Assembly (NCBI GenBank): GCA_030751555.1
Contig: JASMFX010000157.1
Location: forward strand, 1-7,939
Direction of reading: 5' to 3'
DNA length: 7,939 bases
Origin: Candidatus Woesearchaeota archaeon
GTDB lineage: Archaea; Nanoarchaeota; Nanoarchaeia; Woesearchaeales; CALCXY01
Position numbers and translations under genes: made by a program. The notes under the pieces were generated by a model that did no database searches, was not told where the DNA came from, and was given only the letters and a program-made list of their open reading frames with translations. Positions 1 to 5,507 of this stretch are shown here, piece by piece. The first letter of the stretch is position 1. Every line of letters starts with the position of its first letter.

Positions 1-1
1 G

Positions 2-247
2 AATGGTGTGGGTTCATTAGTAAAAGGAGCTCAGGAATTGATAGTAACAGGAATGTATAATGACATTGTCATGTCAGTCCGTCATAGAGATCCAGAGGTT
101 CGTGTAGAAGGTGTCCAATTCCATCCAGATTCAGTTATGAGCCCAGAAGGCCCAAAATTATTTAAAAATGTTTTAAAATACGTTGCTATGAAAGAAAAGG
201 AAAGTGAACAATTTCCTAGAACACCTATCAATCGAAAAACTTGGTGA
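2..247 (+). CDS. trpG: Anthranilate synthase component II (TrpG), C-terminal part of the glutamine amidotransferase; 5' end outside window
   Basis: The open frame enters from the left edge (first full codon at base 2), so only about 81 C-terminal residues are visible. TrpG hydrolyses glutamine and passes ammonia to TrpE, which makes anthranilate from chorismate. The sequence shows the end of a class I GATase: MSVRHRD, then GVQFHPDS with the catalytic His, then SPEGPKLFKNVLKYV, which matches the last helix of TrpG/PabA. Assignment to TrpG rather than PabA rests on the trpB and trpA genes downstream. The usual triad motif is HPES; here the Glu position is Asp, a conservative but unusual change. 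A charged tail of about 19 residues (MKEKESEQFPRTPINRKTW) extends beyond the normal family end. The nucleophile Cys lies outside the window, so activity cannot be judged fully. Confidence 0.85.
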   Translation, partial: NGVGSLVKGAQELIVTGMYNDIVMSVRHRDPEVRVEGVQFHPDSVMSPEGPKLFKNVLKYVAMKEKESEQFPRTPINRKTW

Positions 248-304
248 TAGCTTTTTCTGCATTTACTAATTAGATTTTTGACAACTACAATTAGAAATTA
301 TTTA

Positions 305-309
305 GAGGT
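305..309 (+). promoter_or_regulatory. Shine-Dalgarno sequence of the GATase-like gene
   Basis: GAGGT sits 7 bases before the ATG at 317. It supports that ATG over the upstream in-frame TTG at 278. The same GAGGTTATAA context occurs before the TIM-barrel gene on the other strand. Confidence 0.65.
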
Positions 310-316
310 TATAAAA

Positions 317-946
317 ATGGCAAGAAACTATGATAAAAAAGTACTATTAATTGACCACGAAGATTCAGGAGATAAATTAGCTGAAGCTTTCACAAAAGCA
401 GGTGCAACAGTTGAGTGTAGACCTAGTAATACGCTCATGAGGATTATCGATCATGACGCCTTTGAAAAAGATCTAATTGTTCTAGGTCCCGGACCTGGTA
501 GATCTATATATTCTGGATATTTTGAGGAAATCCTTAAAGAATATGACACTAGGATTCCGATTTTTGGTGTAGGAGCAGGATTTGAAGCCATCCTGAAACA
601 CTTTAAAATTGATCTGTATCGATTGGAAGGTAAGGGTAAGGAATCAGCAGTACCTATTCACCATAAAAAAGAAGGAATATTTGACAACATACACCAGGAT
701 ACTAAGATGGTGATGTCTGGATCTCAAAGTGTTAGGGAGGAAGACGCAGTGTCTGGATTGGAAGTTATAGCAACTTATAATGGGCTTGTAATGGGCGTAA
801 CAGCTAGGGATCATCAACAATATCAAATCAGTGGTGTTCAATTCCGTCCAGAATTAAAGGAGAGTAGTGAAGGGTCTAAGCTCATTAAGAATGTATTATT
901 TTATGTTGCTAGATTTATGTCAGGTGGCACAGGAGGGGGATTTTAA
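317..946 (+). CDS. TrpG-like class I glutamine amidotransferase paralogue, predicted catalytically inactive
   Basis: This 209-residue protein has the full length and order of TrpG. It starts with VLLIDHEDS (residues 9-17), has GPGPG at 57-61, a nucleophile-elbow region GVGAGFEAI at 84-92, and GVQFRPEL near 173-180. TrpG normally reads GVCLGHQAI and GVQFHPES. Here the nucleophile Cys is Gly86 and the catalytic His is Arg177; only Glu179 of the triad remains. The family RYHSL motif is also lost (MSGSQSV, 132-138). It should therefore not hydrolyse glutamine. Its end (EGSKLIKNVLFYVA) closely resembles the end of the preceding trpG (EGPKLFKNVLKYVA), suggesting tandem duplication followed by decay of the active site while the fold was kept. 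It ends in a Gly-rich tail. A role binding TrpE or regulating it is inference only. ATG 317 is preferred because of its Shine-Dalgarno sequence. Confidence 0.82.
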   Translation: MARNYDKKVLLIDHEDSGDKLAEAFTKAGATVECRPSNTLMRIIDHDAFEKDLIVLGPGPGRSIYSGYFEEILKEYDTRIPIFGVGAGFEAILKHFKIDLYRLEGKGKESAVPIHHKKEGIFDNIHQDTKMVMSGSQSVREEDAVSGLEVIATYNGLVMGVTARDHQQYQISGVQFRPELKESSEGSKLIKNVLFYVARFMSGGTGGGF

Positions 947-948
947 TT

Positions 949-960
949 TTTTTAAAATAA
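949..960 (+). promoter_or_regulatory. Possible TATA box or T-rich terminator between the GATase-like gene and the 108-residue gene
   Basis: Just after the stop codon at 946 the sequence has seven T residues running into TTTAAAATAA. The AT-rich core is centred about 25 bases before the ATG at 980, the spacing expected for an archaeal leaderless promoter. The T run could instead end transcripts from upstream, since archaeal terminators are often simple T tracts. Both readings would allow separate control of the distal trp genes. Confidence 0.4.
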
Positions 961-966
961 ACTTAT

Positions 967-970
967 GGAG
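967..970 (+). promoter_or_regulatory. Weak Shine-Dalgarno sequence of the 108-residue gene
   Basis: GGAG lies 9 bases before the ATG at 980. It favours that ATG over the in-frame ATG at 965, which would place the GGAG inside the coding region. Confidence 0.45.
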
Positions 971-979
971 ATCATAATC

Positions 980-1306
980 ATGAAAACTACGACAAAAATA
1001 ACCTTAACGAGAACAATTGAATTGGAGGATGGTGAGTACTTTGAGCCGTGTTCACCACAAAAATTGCCCCATGTAGTTCTCCAACCGAAAAGTCAGGAAT
1101 TAGTTATCAGTCATGAAGCAGGTAGAGGAATATACAAATATGAACTTTCCTTCAAAATAGCACTGCTCGCCTTCGAATCTTTTAATAGCGCTATCATTGA
1201 GGAAAGACCTAGAAATTTTTCATACCACTTAGAAAAATTAGATCCAGGTTTGGAAGTTAAAATAGGAAAATTTTTCCCGATCTATGTCAACGAGGTAGAA
1301 CAATGA
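980..1306 (+). CDS. Unknown protein of 108 residues, translationally coupled to trpB
   Basis: I do not recognise this family. The protein starts MKTTTKITLTR and ends IYVNEVEQ, is soluble with no signal peptide or membrane segment, and appears to mix beta strands (KITLTRTIEL, HVVLQPKSQELVIS) with a central helix around KIALLAFESFNSAIIEE. Its TGA stop overlaps the ATG of trpB as ATGA, and its last codons hold the GAGGT that serves trpB, so the two are almost certainly translated together. Its place between the TrpG pair and TrpB suggests a link to tryptophan synthesis or its control. It shows no TIM-barrel motif of TrpF or TrpC and is far too short to replace either. ATG 980 was chosen over ATG 965 because a GGAG lies 9 bases before it and a TATA-like box about 25 bases before it. 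Confidence 0.75.
   Translation: MKTTTKITLTRTIELEDGEYFEPCSPQKLPHVVLQPKSQELVISHEAGRGIYKYELSFKIALLAFESFNSAIIEERPRNFSYHLEKLDPGLEVKIGKFFPIYVNEVEQ
1292..1296 (+). promoter_or_regulatory. Shine-Dalgarno sequence of trpB
   Basis: GAGGT lies 6 bases before the trpB ATG and within the last codons of the preceding gene, a typical arrangement for coupled translation. Confidence 0.7.
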
Positions 1307-2463
1307 AACTAAACACAAAATTTGGACAATTTGGAGGAGTATACCTTCCAGAGATGATGGTAAAATCAATGGAAGAGCTAGAGACAGCTTTCATCACTCA
1401 CTCAACAAGTCCCTTATTCCAAAAAGAACTGCAAACTCTGCTTAAAGACTATGCAGGCAGACCCACACCACTCTATTTTGCAGAGAACCTCTCAAAGTTC
1501 GTAGGATGCAAAATCTATCTAAAACGTGAGGACCTGCTCCACACAGGAGCCCATAAGATCAACAACACCCTAGGCCAGGCCTTGCTAGCAAAGTATATGG
1601 GAAAAACAGAAATTCTTGCAGAGACAGGAGCTGGCCAACATGGAGTTGCAGTTGCTGTTGCAGGAGCCTTACTAAAAATACCTGTAAAAGTGTTTATGGG
1701 AGCAAAAGATGTTGAGAGACAGAGCCTCAATGTCTACAGAATGAAACTCTTTGGAACAAAAGTAATCCCAGTCAATTCAGGCTCAAAAACCCTAAAAGAT
1801 GCAGTAAATGAATCAATGAGATATTATCTAGCAAATGTAAAACAAGCCTACTATCTCCTGGGAAGTGTTGTAGGACCTCACCCCTATCCAAATATTGTTG
1901 AGCATTTTCAACAGATTATTGGAGAGGAAGCAAAAGAACAAATAAAAGATCTCAAAGAGCAACCTCCAACAAAGATTATAGCATGTGTCGGAGGAGGCTC
2001 CAATGCAATAGGAATCTTTAAGGCATTTTTAGAAGAAAAAATTGAATTAATAGGAGTTGAAGCAGCTGGAAACAATAAAAAACACGGGAAAACCCTTGGA
2101 GCTGGAAAAACAGGAGTTTTCCAAGGTTCTAAATCCTATGTTCTCCAGACAGATGATGGGCAGATTGAAGAAGCGCATAGCATCTCTGCAGGCCTAGATT
2201 ATCCTGGTGTGGGACCAATGCACAGCTATCTCAAGGATACCAACAGAGTAACCTATACAAGCATAACTGATAAAGAAGCACTTGAAGGCTTTGATTTTCT
2301 CTGCAAAAAAGAAGGCATCCTTCCAGCCCTGGAATCAGCCCATGCAGTTGGATTCTTACTAAAACACAAGAATCTTTTCAAACCAGAAGATGTTGTCATC
2401 CTCTGCCTTTCAGGAAGAGGAGACAAAGACATCGATGAGGTGATGAAACATGCCGAAAAATAA
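1303..2463 (+). CDS. trpB: Tryptophan synthase beta chain (TrpB)
   Basis: TrpB condenses indole with L-serine to tryptophan using pyridoxal phosphate, as the beta part of the alpha-beta complex. At 386 residues it has normal length. Family signatures are intact: FGGVYLPE near the start, KREDLLHTGAHKINNTLGQALLAK with the PLP Lys at residue 85, AETGAGQHGVA with the catalytic Glu at 107, GSVVGPHPYP at 187-196, the PLP-phosphate loop GGGSN at 230-234, AGLDYPGVGP at 296-305, and LSGRGDKD at 369-376 with the Ser that contacts the pyridine nitrogen. The compact length and N-terminus fit the TrpB1 class that partners TrpA rather than the longer TrpB2 type. Translation begins in an ATGA overlap with the upstream gene, and the 3' end overlaps trpA by 14 bases. 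No unusual residue was noticed in the active site. Confidence 0.98.
   Translation: MKLNTKFGQFGGVYLPEMMVKSMEELETAFITHSTSPLFQKELQTLLKDYAGRPTPLYFAENLSKFVGCKIYLKREDLLHTGAHKINNTLGQALLAKYMGKTEILAETGAGQHGVAVAVAGALLKIPVKVFMGAKDVERQSLNVYRMKLFGTKVIPVNSGSKTLKDAVNESMRYYLANVKQAYYLLGSVVGPHPYPNIVEHFQQIIGEEAKEQIKDLKEQPPTKIIACVGGGSNAIGIFKAFLEEKIELIGVEAAGNNKKHGKTLGAGKTGVFQGSKSYVLQTDDGQIEEAHSISAGLDYPGVGPMHSYLKDTNRVTYTSITDKEALEGFDFLCKKEGILPALESAHAVGFLLKHKNLFKPEDVVILCLSGRGDKDIDEVMKHAEK
2437..2444 (+). promoter_or_regulatory. Strong Shine-Dalgarno sequence of trpA
   Basis: GAGGTGAT lies 5 bases before the trpA ATG, inside the trpB coding sequence. It matches the usual complement of the archaeal 16S rRNA 3' end and is the strongest ribosome site seen in the window. 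Confidence 0.75.
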
Positions 2464-3217
2464 ATTTCCATCAGATTGTGTAATGCCATTTGTAGTTTTA
2501 GGAGATCCAAACTATGAAACCTCATTAGAAATAATAATAAATCTCATAGATTCTGGTGCAAAGGCACTAGAGTTGGGTTTTCCATTCTCAGATCCAATTG
2601 CAGATGGTCCAGTCATCCAAAGAGCAAATCTAAGAGCTTTAAAAAATGGAATGACAACTGAGAAAGCATTTAATCTAGTTCAACAGATAAGAGAGCATTC
2701 CCCTCTACCTATCAGCCTTATGCTTAATTTTAATATTGTTTTGCAATACGGTGTTGATAATTTCTACAGTAAATGCAAGGAACTCAAAATGAATGCAGTC
2801 CTCTGCCCTGACCTGCCATTAGAAGAATCAAAAGAGGTTATCCCCTATGCAAAACACCATGGAGTAGGTCAAGTCTTCCTCATTGCCGAGACAACATCAA
2901 ATGATCGAATGGAAAAATACGCCAGGATCACGTCTGGATATTGCTATCTTGTCTCTCGGTTAGGACCAACAGGGAGCCAAGATGAATTAGCTGGGAAAAC
3001 TGAGGAGCTAGTCTCAAGAGTAAGGCAGTTTTTTGACATCCCAACCTATCTAGGTTTTGGCATCTCGAAGCCAGAACATGTAAAGGAAGCACTATCAAAA
3101 GGAGCTGATGGAGTGATTATAGGAAGTCACCTCATCGAAGTCATTGAAAAAAACCTAGATAAGAATCCACAAGAGAAGATTGCTCTAGAATATAAAAAAT
3201 TTGTAGCCAAACAATAA
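2450..3217 (+). CDS. trpA: Tryptophan synthase alpha chain (TrpA)
   Basis: TrpA cleaves indole-3-glycerol phosphate to indole and glyceraldehyde 3-phosphate and channels indole to TrpB. The protein is 255 residues, typical for the family. The conserved segment ELGFPFSDPIADGPVIQRAN carries the two catalytic acids, Glu41 and Asp52, with the same 11-residue spacing as Glu49 and Asp60 of the Salmonella enzyme. DLPLEES, VSRLGPTGSQDEL and YLGFGISKPEHV supply the phosphate-binding and loop regions. The motif usually written LMxYYNPIxxYG reads LMLNFNIVLQYG here, a slightly divergent version. The start lies within the end of trpB and has a strong Shine-Dalgarno sequence, so alpha and beta are translated as a pair. 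The next gene begins 64 bases downstream with its own apparent promoter, so trpA is probably the last gene of the operon. Confidence 0.97.
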   Translation: MPKNKFPSDCVMPFVVLGDPNYETSLEIIINLIDSGAKALELGFPFSDPIADGPVIQRANLRALKNGMTTEKAFNLVQQIREHSPLPISLMLNFNIVLQYGVDNFYSKCKELKMNAVLCPDLPLEESKEVIPYAKHHGVGQVFLIAETTSNDRMEKYARITSGYCYLVSRLGPTGSQDELAGKTEELVSRVRQFFDIPTYLGFGISKPEHVKEALSKGADGVIIGSHLIEVIEKNLDKNPQEKIALEYKKFVAKQ

Positions 3218-3248
3218 AACCACAACCACTGGACATGTGAACGTAGCA

Positions 3249-3257
3249 TATTTAAAA
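3249..3257 (+). promoter_or_regulatory. TATA-like promoter element of the RadB-like gene
   Basis: TATTTAAAA is centred about 28-29 bases before ATG 3282. With archaeal spacing, transcription would start at or next to that ATG, giving a leaderless message. This argues against the upstream in-frame GTG at 3237, which would put the box inside the coding region. Confidence 0.5.
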
Positions 3258-3281
3258 CAGAATTATCTAGAATGCAATAGC

Positions 3282-3698
3282 ATGGTTTTAATCATAACTC
3301 CAAAAAACAAAGCAAGCTTGAATCAACAGGTAGCTCGGTTTGTCCACCACCAGGTTAAAAAGAAAAAGCGAATCCTCTTTATTGATTGCTCCAGAAGCGT
3401 TAATGAGCTATTCCTTGAGACCGCCAATCTTGAGGCTATCCTCCACTATCTCCAAGTCATAAAACCAATGAGATTTAATCAATTGATCAGCTCATTAGAG
3501 AAATTTGTCACCTTTAAAGAATTCTTGGTATGCGATATCATCATGGTCGTAGGAGCCTCTACCTTGTTTGAGGGAGAGATTGATTTTCCAACCACATCAA
3601 TTAATATGATCCTAAAACGAATTGAAGAGAAGTATGATAAAATGACGGTTGTAATGGATAAAGAATGGAATTCTCAGTTTCAGTTAGTTAGAAAGTAA
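3282..3698 (+). CDS. Small RadB/RecA-superfamily-like protein with eroded Walker motifs
   Basis: The 138-residue protein follows the order of a RadB/KaiC-type RecA core but is much shorter than RadB (about 220 residues). It opens with a strand (MVLIIT) and a segment TPKNKASLNQQVARFV where a P-loop GxxGxGKT would sit; the Gly-Lys-Thr pattern is absent. KKRILFIDCS matches the second strand (usually VxYIDTE). LQVIKPMRFNQLISSLEKF resembles the RadB stretch after it, and CDIIMVVGASTLFEGE lines up with the Walker B region (usually IIDSxTALYRxE), with Gly in place of the Asp. MTVVMDKEW would be the next strand. These alignments are from memory and are inference. If correct, the protein probably cannot bind or hydrolyse ATP normally. 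It may be an accessory recombination subunit or an unrelated fold. The ATG at 3282 is preferred on promoter spacing; GTG 3237 would add 15 residues. Confidence 0.55.
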   Translation: MVLIITPKNKASLNQQVARFVHHQVKKKKRILFIDCSRSVNELFLETANLEAILHYLQVIKPMRFNQLISSLEKFVTFKEFLVCDIIMVVGASTLFEGEIDFPTTSINMILKRIEEKYDKMTVVMDKEWNSQFQLVRK

Positions 3699-3731
3699 AA
3701 ACGTAATTACCATGTCTAAAATACAGAAGTG

Positions 3732-3740
3732 TTTATAAAT
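3732..3740 (+). promoter_or_regulatory. TATA box of the 120-residue gene
   Basis: TTTATAAAT is centred 26 bases before the ATG at 3762, the standard archaeal distance for a leaderless start. The in-frame GTG at 3729 precedes the box and is therefore unlikely to be used. Confidence 0.6.
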
Positions 3741-3761
3741 AATGATAAAAATACATTAGGT

Positions 3762-4124
3762 ATGAGAGATCCTAGCATTGGTTATAAAATTGAGGTACAG
3801 ATTACTGGTGAACCTCGTAGAATTCTCTATGTAGATCATACAAGTAGTATTAGGAGTAGTTATGATGCCACCCGCCCATCCCCTCTAAGCGAAAGAGACC
3901 ACTGGTCAGCTAGAGAATCCCAGGGATTAATCCAAGGATATTTTTTTGCTGACAGAACCGTTGAGATTTGGTACAAAGGCAACTCTGGCTACGAAAGGTT
4001 CTTTATGGCCAGAGTAAAGAAAGTTGAACGCAAAAGGATTCAAGACGCTCCAGATACTACCTTTGATCCTATGATGCTCCTTCACGCTAGAAGACTAGCT
4101 CCCAGAGTACTTGGGCCGTTCTAG
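3762..4124 (+). CDS. Unknown protein of 120 residues
   Basis: I do not recognise this protein. It begins MRDPSIGYKIEVQITG, is rich in Arg, and contains several likely beta strands (YKIEVQITG, RRILYVDHT, GYFFADRTVEIWYKG, ERFFMARVKKVERK), so it could be a small beta-barrel or sheet domain. There is no signal peptide, membrane segment or cysteine. The C-terminus is basic (HARRLAPRV). A clear TATA box 26 bases before the ATG supports both the start and that the gene is expressed. Its last 30 bases overlap, on the opposite strand, the end of the chorismate mutase gene, so both C-termini are written in the same DNA. The predicted strand pattern and basic character would suit nucleic-acid binding, but that is a guess. 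Confidence 0.65.
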   Translation: MRDPSIGYKIEVQITGEPRRILYVDHTSSIRSSYDATRPSPLSERDHWSARESQGLIQGYFFADRTVEIWYKGNSGYERFFMARVKKVERKRIQDAPDTTFDPMMLLHARRLAPRVLGPF

Positions 4125-4883
4125 AAGATAGAGAACTTCTCCAAAGATTGTTAGAGGAATTATGCTTTCAGTAAAAAAACTTCCAATTTCCCTTGGATTA
4201 ACTTTCACCTTAAATTCATTTCCTGCTTGCAAGGCTTTGGTGGATTCTATAACTCTCCTGAGTACATTCTCTTCTTGAGTTTCATCTCTTAGCAGATCGA
4301 TTAAAGGTTTTACACATTCCCAAACTTCATTTTGAGCATCCATATCAGCATAGGAAAAATCCCTACCCTCCAAAGCTGCTTTGCATTTAGTAACCACATC
4401 TGTATAACCCCCCGTATTCTTCCTAAATTTACTCTCAGCCACATATAAAGCTGCAAAATGTATTCTTTTGCTAATTTCCATGTAGACAGTGCAATCAGTC
4501 TCTAGGTAAGAATGTGTACTGTCCACACCACTCATACAGATCCCATCTAAAACAACAAGGTAGTCACTCACAATGAGTTTAGAAAGATCAACAGGAGTGG
4601 CAGCTGGAACACACAAAACATCAGCAACACTTTCTTGAAATCTATCTCCCGGAGTGATAAGATGCGAATGGTAAGGAATTGTATGAGGAAGATTAAACCT
4701 GCCTGCCTCAGCTTCCCCTGACTCTATTTCGAGTAATTTTTTAACAAAATCACCTTTAGAATCTAGATTATACGCTTGGAAATTAGTTTTAGATTGAGCC
4801 CTCAAAAGTAATCCAGAGATAATAGCAGAGTCCATAGCTACTAATTTAGCTCTTAAGTCGTCTAAGTCAATTAAATTACTCAT
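4095..4883 (-). CDS. Chorismate mutase, yeast/plant (AroQ-beta) type
   Basis: Chorismate mutase rearranges chorismate to prephenate, the first step toward phenylalanine and tyrosine. The 262-residue protein matches the all-helical yeast Aro7 type along its whole length, not the roughly 90-residue bacterial/archaeal AroQ domain. The start DLDDLRAKLVAMDSAII parallels yeast LQNIRDELVRMEDSII, with Arg11 as yeast Arg16. SKRIHFAALYVAESKF (138-153) parallels SRRIHFGKFVAEAKF, supplying Arg140 and Lys152. EENVLRR (204-210) holds the Glu equivalent to Glu198. IIPLTIFGEVLYLL supplies Thr245 and Glu249 (yeast Thr242 and Glu246). Differences: one extra residue between Arg140 and Lys152, Asp200 where yeast has Asn194, and an insertion of about 20 residues near 171-192. 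Only part of the yeast Trp/Tyr effector site seems kept (an Arg before Phe at 62-63), so allostery is uncertain. The start has a TATA box 27 bases upstream. The comparison is from memory of the yeast protein. Confidence 0.85.
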   Translation of the reverse strand: MSNLIDLDDLRAKLVAMDSAIISGLLLRAQSKTNFQAYNLDSKGDFVKKLLEIESGEAEAGRFNLPHTIPYHSHLITPGDRFQESVADVLCVPAATPVDLSKLIVSDYLVVLDGICMSGVDSTHSYLETDCTVYMEISKRIHFAALYVAESKFRKNTGGYTDVVTKCKAALEGRDFSYADMDAQNEVWECVKPLIDLLRDETQEENVLRRVIESTKALQAGNEFKVKVNPREIGSFFTESIIPLTIFGEVLYLLERPKYSGS

Positions 4884-4905
4884 TATCCATGAAAATCAAC
4901 CATTA

Positions 4906-4913
4906 TTTATAAA
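4906..4913 (-). promoter_or_regulatory. TATA box of the chorismate mutase gene
   Basis: On the minus strand TTTATAAA is centred about 27 bases before the ATG at 4883, with an A-rich stretch just upstream that could serve as the BRE. The message would be leaderless; no Shine-Dalgarno sequence precedes the start. Confidence 0.65.
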
Positions 4914-4952
4914 TTTTTACCTCTTTTGGACAGAACCTATTAATGCATAAAA

Positions 4953-4962
4953 TTTAAAAATA
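4953..4962 (+). promoter_or_regulatory. TATA box of the IPP isomerase gene
   Basis: TTTAAAAATA is centred about 25-26 bases before the ATG at 4983, again the spacing of a leaderless archaeal promoter. Together with the box at 4906 it makes the 99-base region 4884-4982 a divergent promoter pair. Confidence 0.6.
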
Positions 4963-4982
4963 AACAACAAGCTCTACTTATT

Positions 4983-5495
4983 ATGGAAGACCAGATCATC
5001 CTAGTGGACAAAAAAGATAATCAAGTAGGAACTGAAGGCAAATTAGCAGCTCATCAAAAAGCCCTATTACATAGAGCATTCTCAATCTACATCTTTAATG
5101 ACAAAGGAGAGGTTTTAATCCAGAGAAGAAACAAAAACAAATACCACTCAGGGGGTTTGTGGAGCAACACATGCTGCTCTCACCCAAGAGATGAGGAGGA
5201 TATTGAACTAGCTATCTACAGAAGGCTAAAAGAAGAGATGGACTTTGACTGTGAAATGAGGAAGATCTTTGACATTCTCTACAGATGCGAGTTTGATAAT
5301 GGCTTGACAGAGAATGAATTCTTACATGTTTTTGTTGGAAAGTATAGTGGAGAAGTCACTGCTAATCCGGAAGAAGCAGAGGCTTGGAAATGGATGAACG
5401 CAACAGATCTACTGGTCGATGTAAAAACAAACCCTGAAAAGTATTCCTATTGGCTAATTAAATGCATTGAGAAAGTATTGGAGAATGCTCCTTAA
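4983..5495 (+). CDS. idi: Isopentenyl-diphosphate delta-isomerase, type 1 (Nudix family)
   Basis: The enzyme interconverts isopentenyl diphosphate and dimethylallyl diphosphate, which start the isoprenoid chains of archaeal lipids. The 170-residue protein is close to the E. coli enzyme in length and motifs. Metal-binding His residues occur at 24 (AAH), 30 (LHRAF) and 67. The catalytic Cys lies in SNTCCSHP at residue 65, preceded by a second Cys (64) where E. coli has Val. The catalytic Glu lies in ENE (110-112), and the degenerate Nudix helix is RRLKEEMDF. The conserved C-terminal Trp region AWKWMNATDL is present. All key residues are there, so it should be active. Many archaea use the unrelated flavin-dependent type 2 enzyme, so the type 1 form is informative about lineage. 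It is transcribed divergently from the chorismate mutase and ends 12 bases from the convergent TIM-barrel gene. Confidence 0.96.
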   Translation: MEDQIILVDKKDNQVGTEGKLAAHQKALLHRAFSIYIFNDKGEVLIQRRNKNKYHSGGLWSNTCCSHPRDEEDIELAIYRRLKEEMDFDCEMRKIFDILYRCEFDNGLTENEFLHVFVGKYSGEVTANPEEAEAWKWMNATDLLVDVKTNPEKYSYWLIKCIEKVLENAP

Positions 5496-5507
5496 GTTAA
5501 GTCAAGA

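Noticed and set aside
278..316. In-frame TTG at 278 as start of the GATase-like gene
   Set aside because: It would add 13 residues with no family similarity and no ribosome site; ATG 317 has GAGGT 7 bases upstream and begins right before the first conserved strand.
8..946. The two GATase genes as a single gene broken by a frameshift
   Set aside because: The second gene contains a complete TrpG-length domain of its own with N- and C-terminal motifs, so it is a duplicate, not the rest of the first.
980..1306. The 108-residue gene as a remnant of trpF or trpC
   Set aside because: No phosphoribosylanthranilate isomerase or indoleglycerol-phosphate synthase motif is visible, and the frame is intact and coupled, unlike a remnant.
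1515..1730. Open frame on the minus strand within trpB
   Set aside because: It is antisense to highly conserved TrpB codons and encodes nothing recognisable; the same applies to the minus-strand frames at 644-841 and 2253-2525.
3237..3281. GTG at 3237 as start of the RadB-like gene
   Set aside because: The TATA-like box would lie inside the coding region and no Shine-Dalgarno sequence precedes the GTG.
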